A stretch of 6,001 bases of DNA. Source: Omnitrophica WOR_2 bacterium RIFCSPHIGHO2_02_FULL_52_10 (GTDB lineage: Bacteria; Omnitrophota; Gorgyraeia; Zapsychrales; Zapsychraceae). The notes under the pieces were generated by a model that did not search any database, was not told the DNA's origin, and saw only the letters and a program-made list of their open reading frames with translations. The translations under genes and the position numbers were made by a program. The first letter of the stretch is position 1. Every line of letters starts with the position of its first letter. Positions 5,893 through 6,001 of the stretch are shown one piece after another. The stretch lies in contig MHGR01000060.1 in the NCBI GenBank assembly GCA_001805655.1, forward strand, positions 1-6,001, given 5' to 3'.

Positions 5893-6001
5893 ATGAACAT
5901 TCTCTTTGACATCAATCATCCGGCCCATGTGCATTTATTCCGTAACGCCATAGCCGTCCTGAAATCGCGCGGACATCAGGTCACGATTACCGCCAGGGAC
6001 A
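5893..6001 (+). CDS. DUF354 family protein, N-terminal fragment (partial)
   Basis: The first 36 codons are present, MNILFDINHPAHVHLFRNAI followed by AVLKSRGHQVTITARD, and the frame runs off the window end. NHPAHVHLFRN near the N-terminus and GH.V.ITARD at the end of the first beta-alpha-beta unit are hallmarks of DUF354 (PF04007). That family has a GT-B-like fold related to UDP-GlcNAc 2-epimerases and MurG-type transferases and is of unsettled function. It starts 20 nt after wbpE, with a weak Shine-Dalgarno-like aggg about 8 nt before the ATG. Its place in the cluster suggests a glycosyltransferase, or an epimerase acting on the sugar made by the upstream genes. This is inference; the catalytic part is not in the window. 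Confidence 0.85.
   Translation, partial: MNILFDINHPAHVHLFRNAIAVLKSRGHQVTITARD

Noticed and set aside
5160..5909. A 249-codon open frame on the + strand in another frame of wbpE
   Set aside because: The translation is rich in Ser, Pro, Arg and Cys with no motif, and it runs inside a clearly coding gene. It is a frame shadow.

Overview
The window is densely packed bacterial DNA with every recognisable gene on the + strand, in two blocks. The codon use and protein content look like a Gram-negative-type bacterium of roughly balanced GC. A poorly cultured lineage such as Omnitrophota is possible, but that is a guess from general style and not shown by any marker here.

Block 1 (1-1951) is a housekeeping run: the 3' end of pdxJ (vitamin B6 synthesis), acpS (activation of acyl carrier protein), nnrD (repair of hydrated NAD(P)H) and queH (last step of queuosine synthesis). 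All junctions overlap, by 4, 32 and 26 nt, so the block reads as one transcript with coupled translation. The genes share no pathway; they are cofactor and RNA-modification functions.

A gap of about 300 bases (1952-2250) separates the blocks and is rich in structure. Near the queH stop lies a nested set of inverted repeats (1938-2040). An AT-rich stretch follows with a good sigma70-like promoter (2089-2117). After it comes a leader with three successive hairpins (2139-2161, 2162-2192, and a third with its core at 2200-2234). The arms of the first two can pair in an alternative way, which recalls an attenuator.

Block 2 (2251-6001, running off the end) is a surface-polysaccharide cluster: a membrane-anchored GT2 glycosyltransferase, a Gfo/Idh/MocA sugar dehydrogenase, a WbpD-type hexapeptide N-acetyltransferase, a WbpE-type PLP aminotransferase and the start of a DUF354 protein. 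The middle three enzymes match in kind the steps that turn a UDP-GlcNAc-type sugar into its 3-acetamido derivative: oxidation at C3, transamination, acetylation. The likely product is a 2,3-diacetamido-2,3-dideoxy sugar nucleotide. The flanking glycosyltransferase and the DUF354 protein would then use or further process it. No C6 dehydrogenase (WbpA) or recognised C2 epimerase (WbpI) is in the window, so whether the sugar is a uronic acid cannot be decided here.
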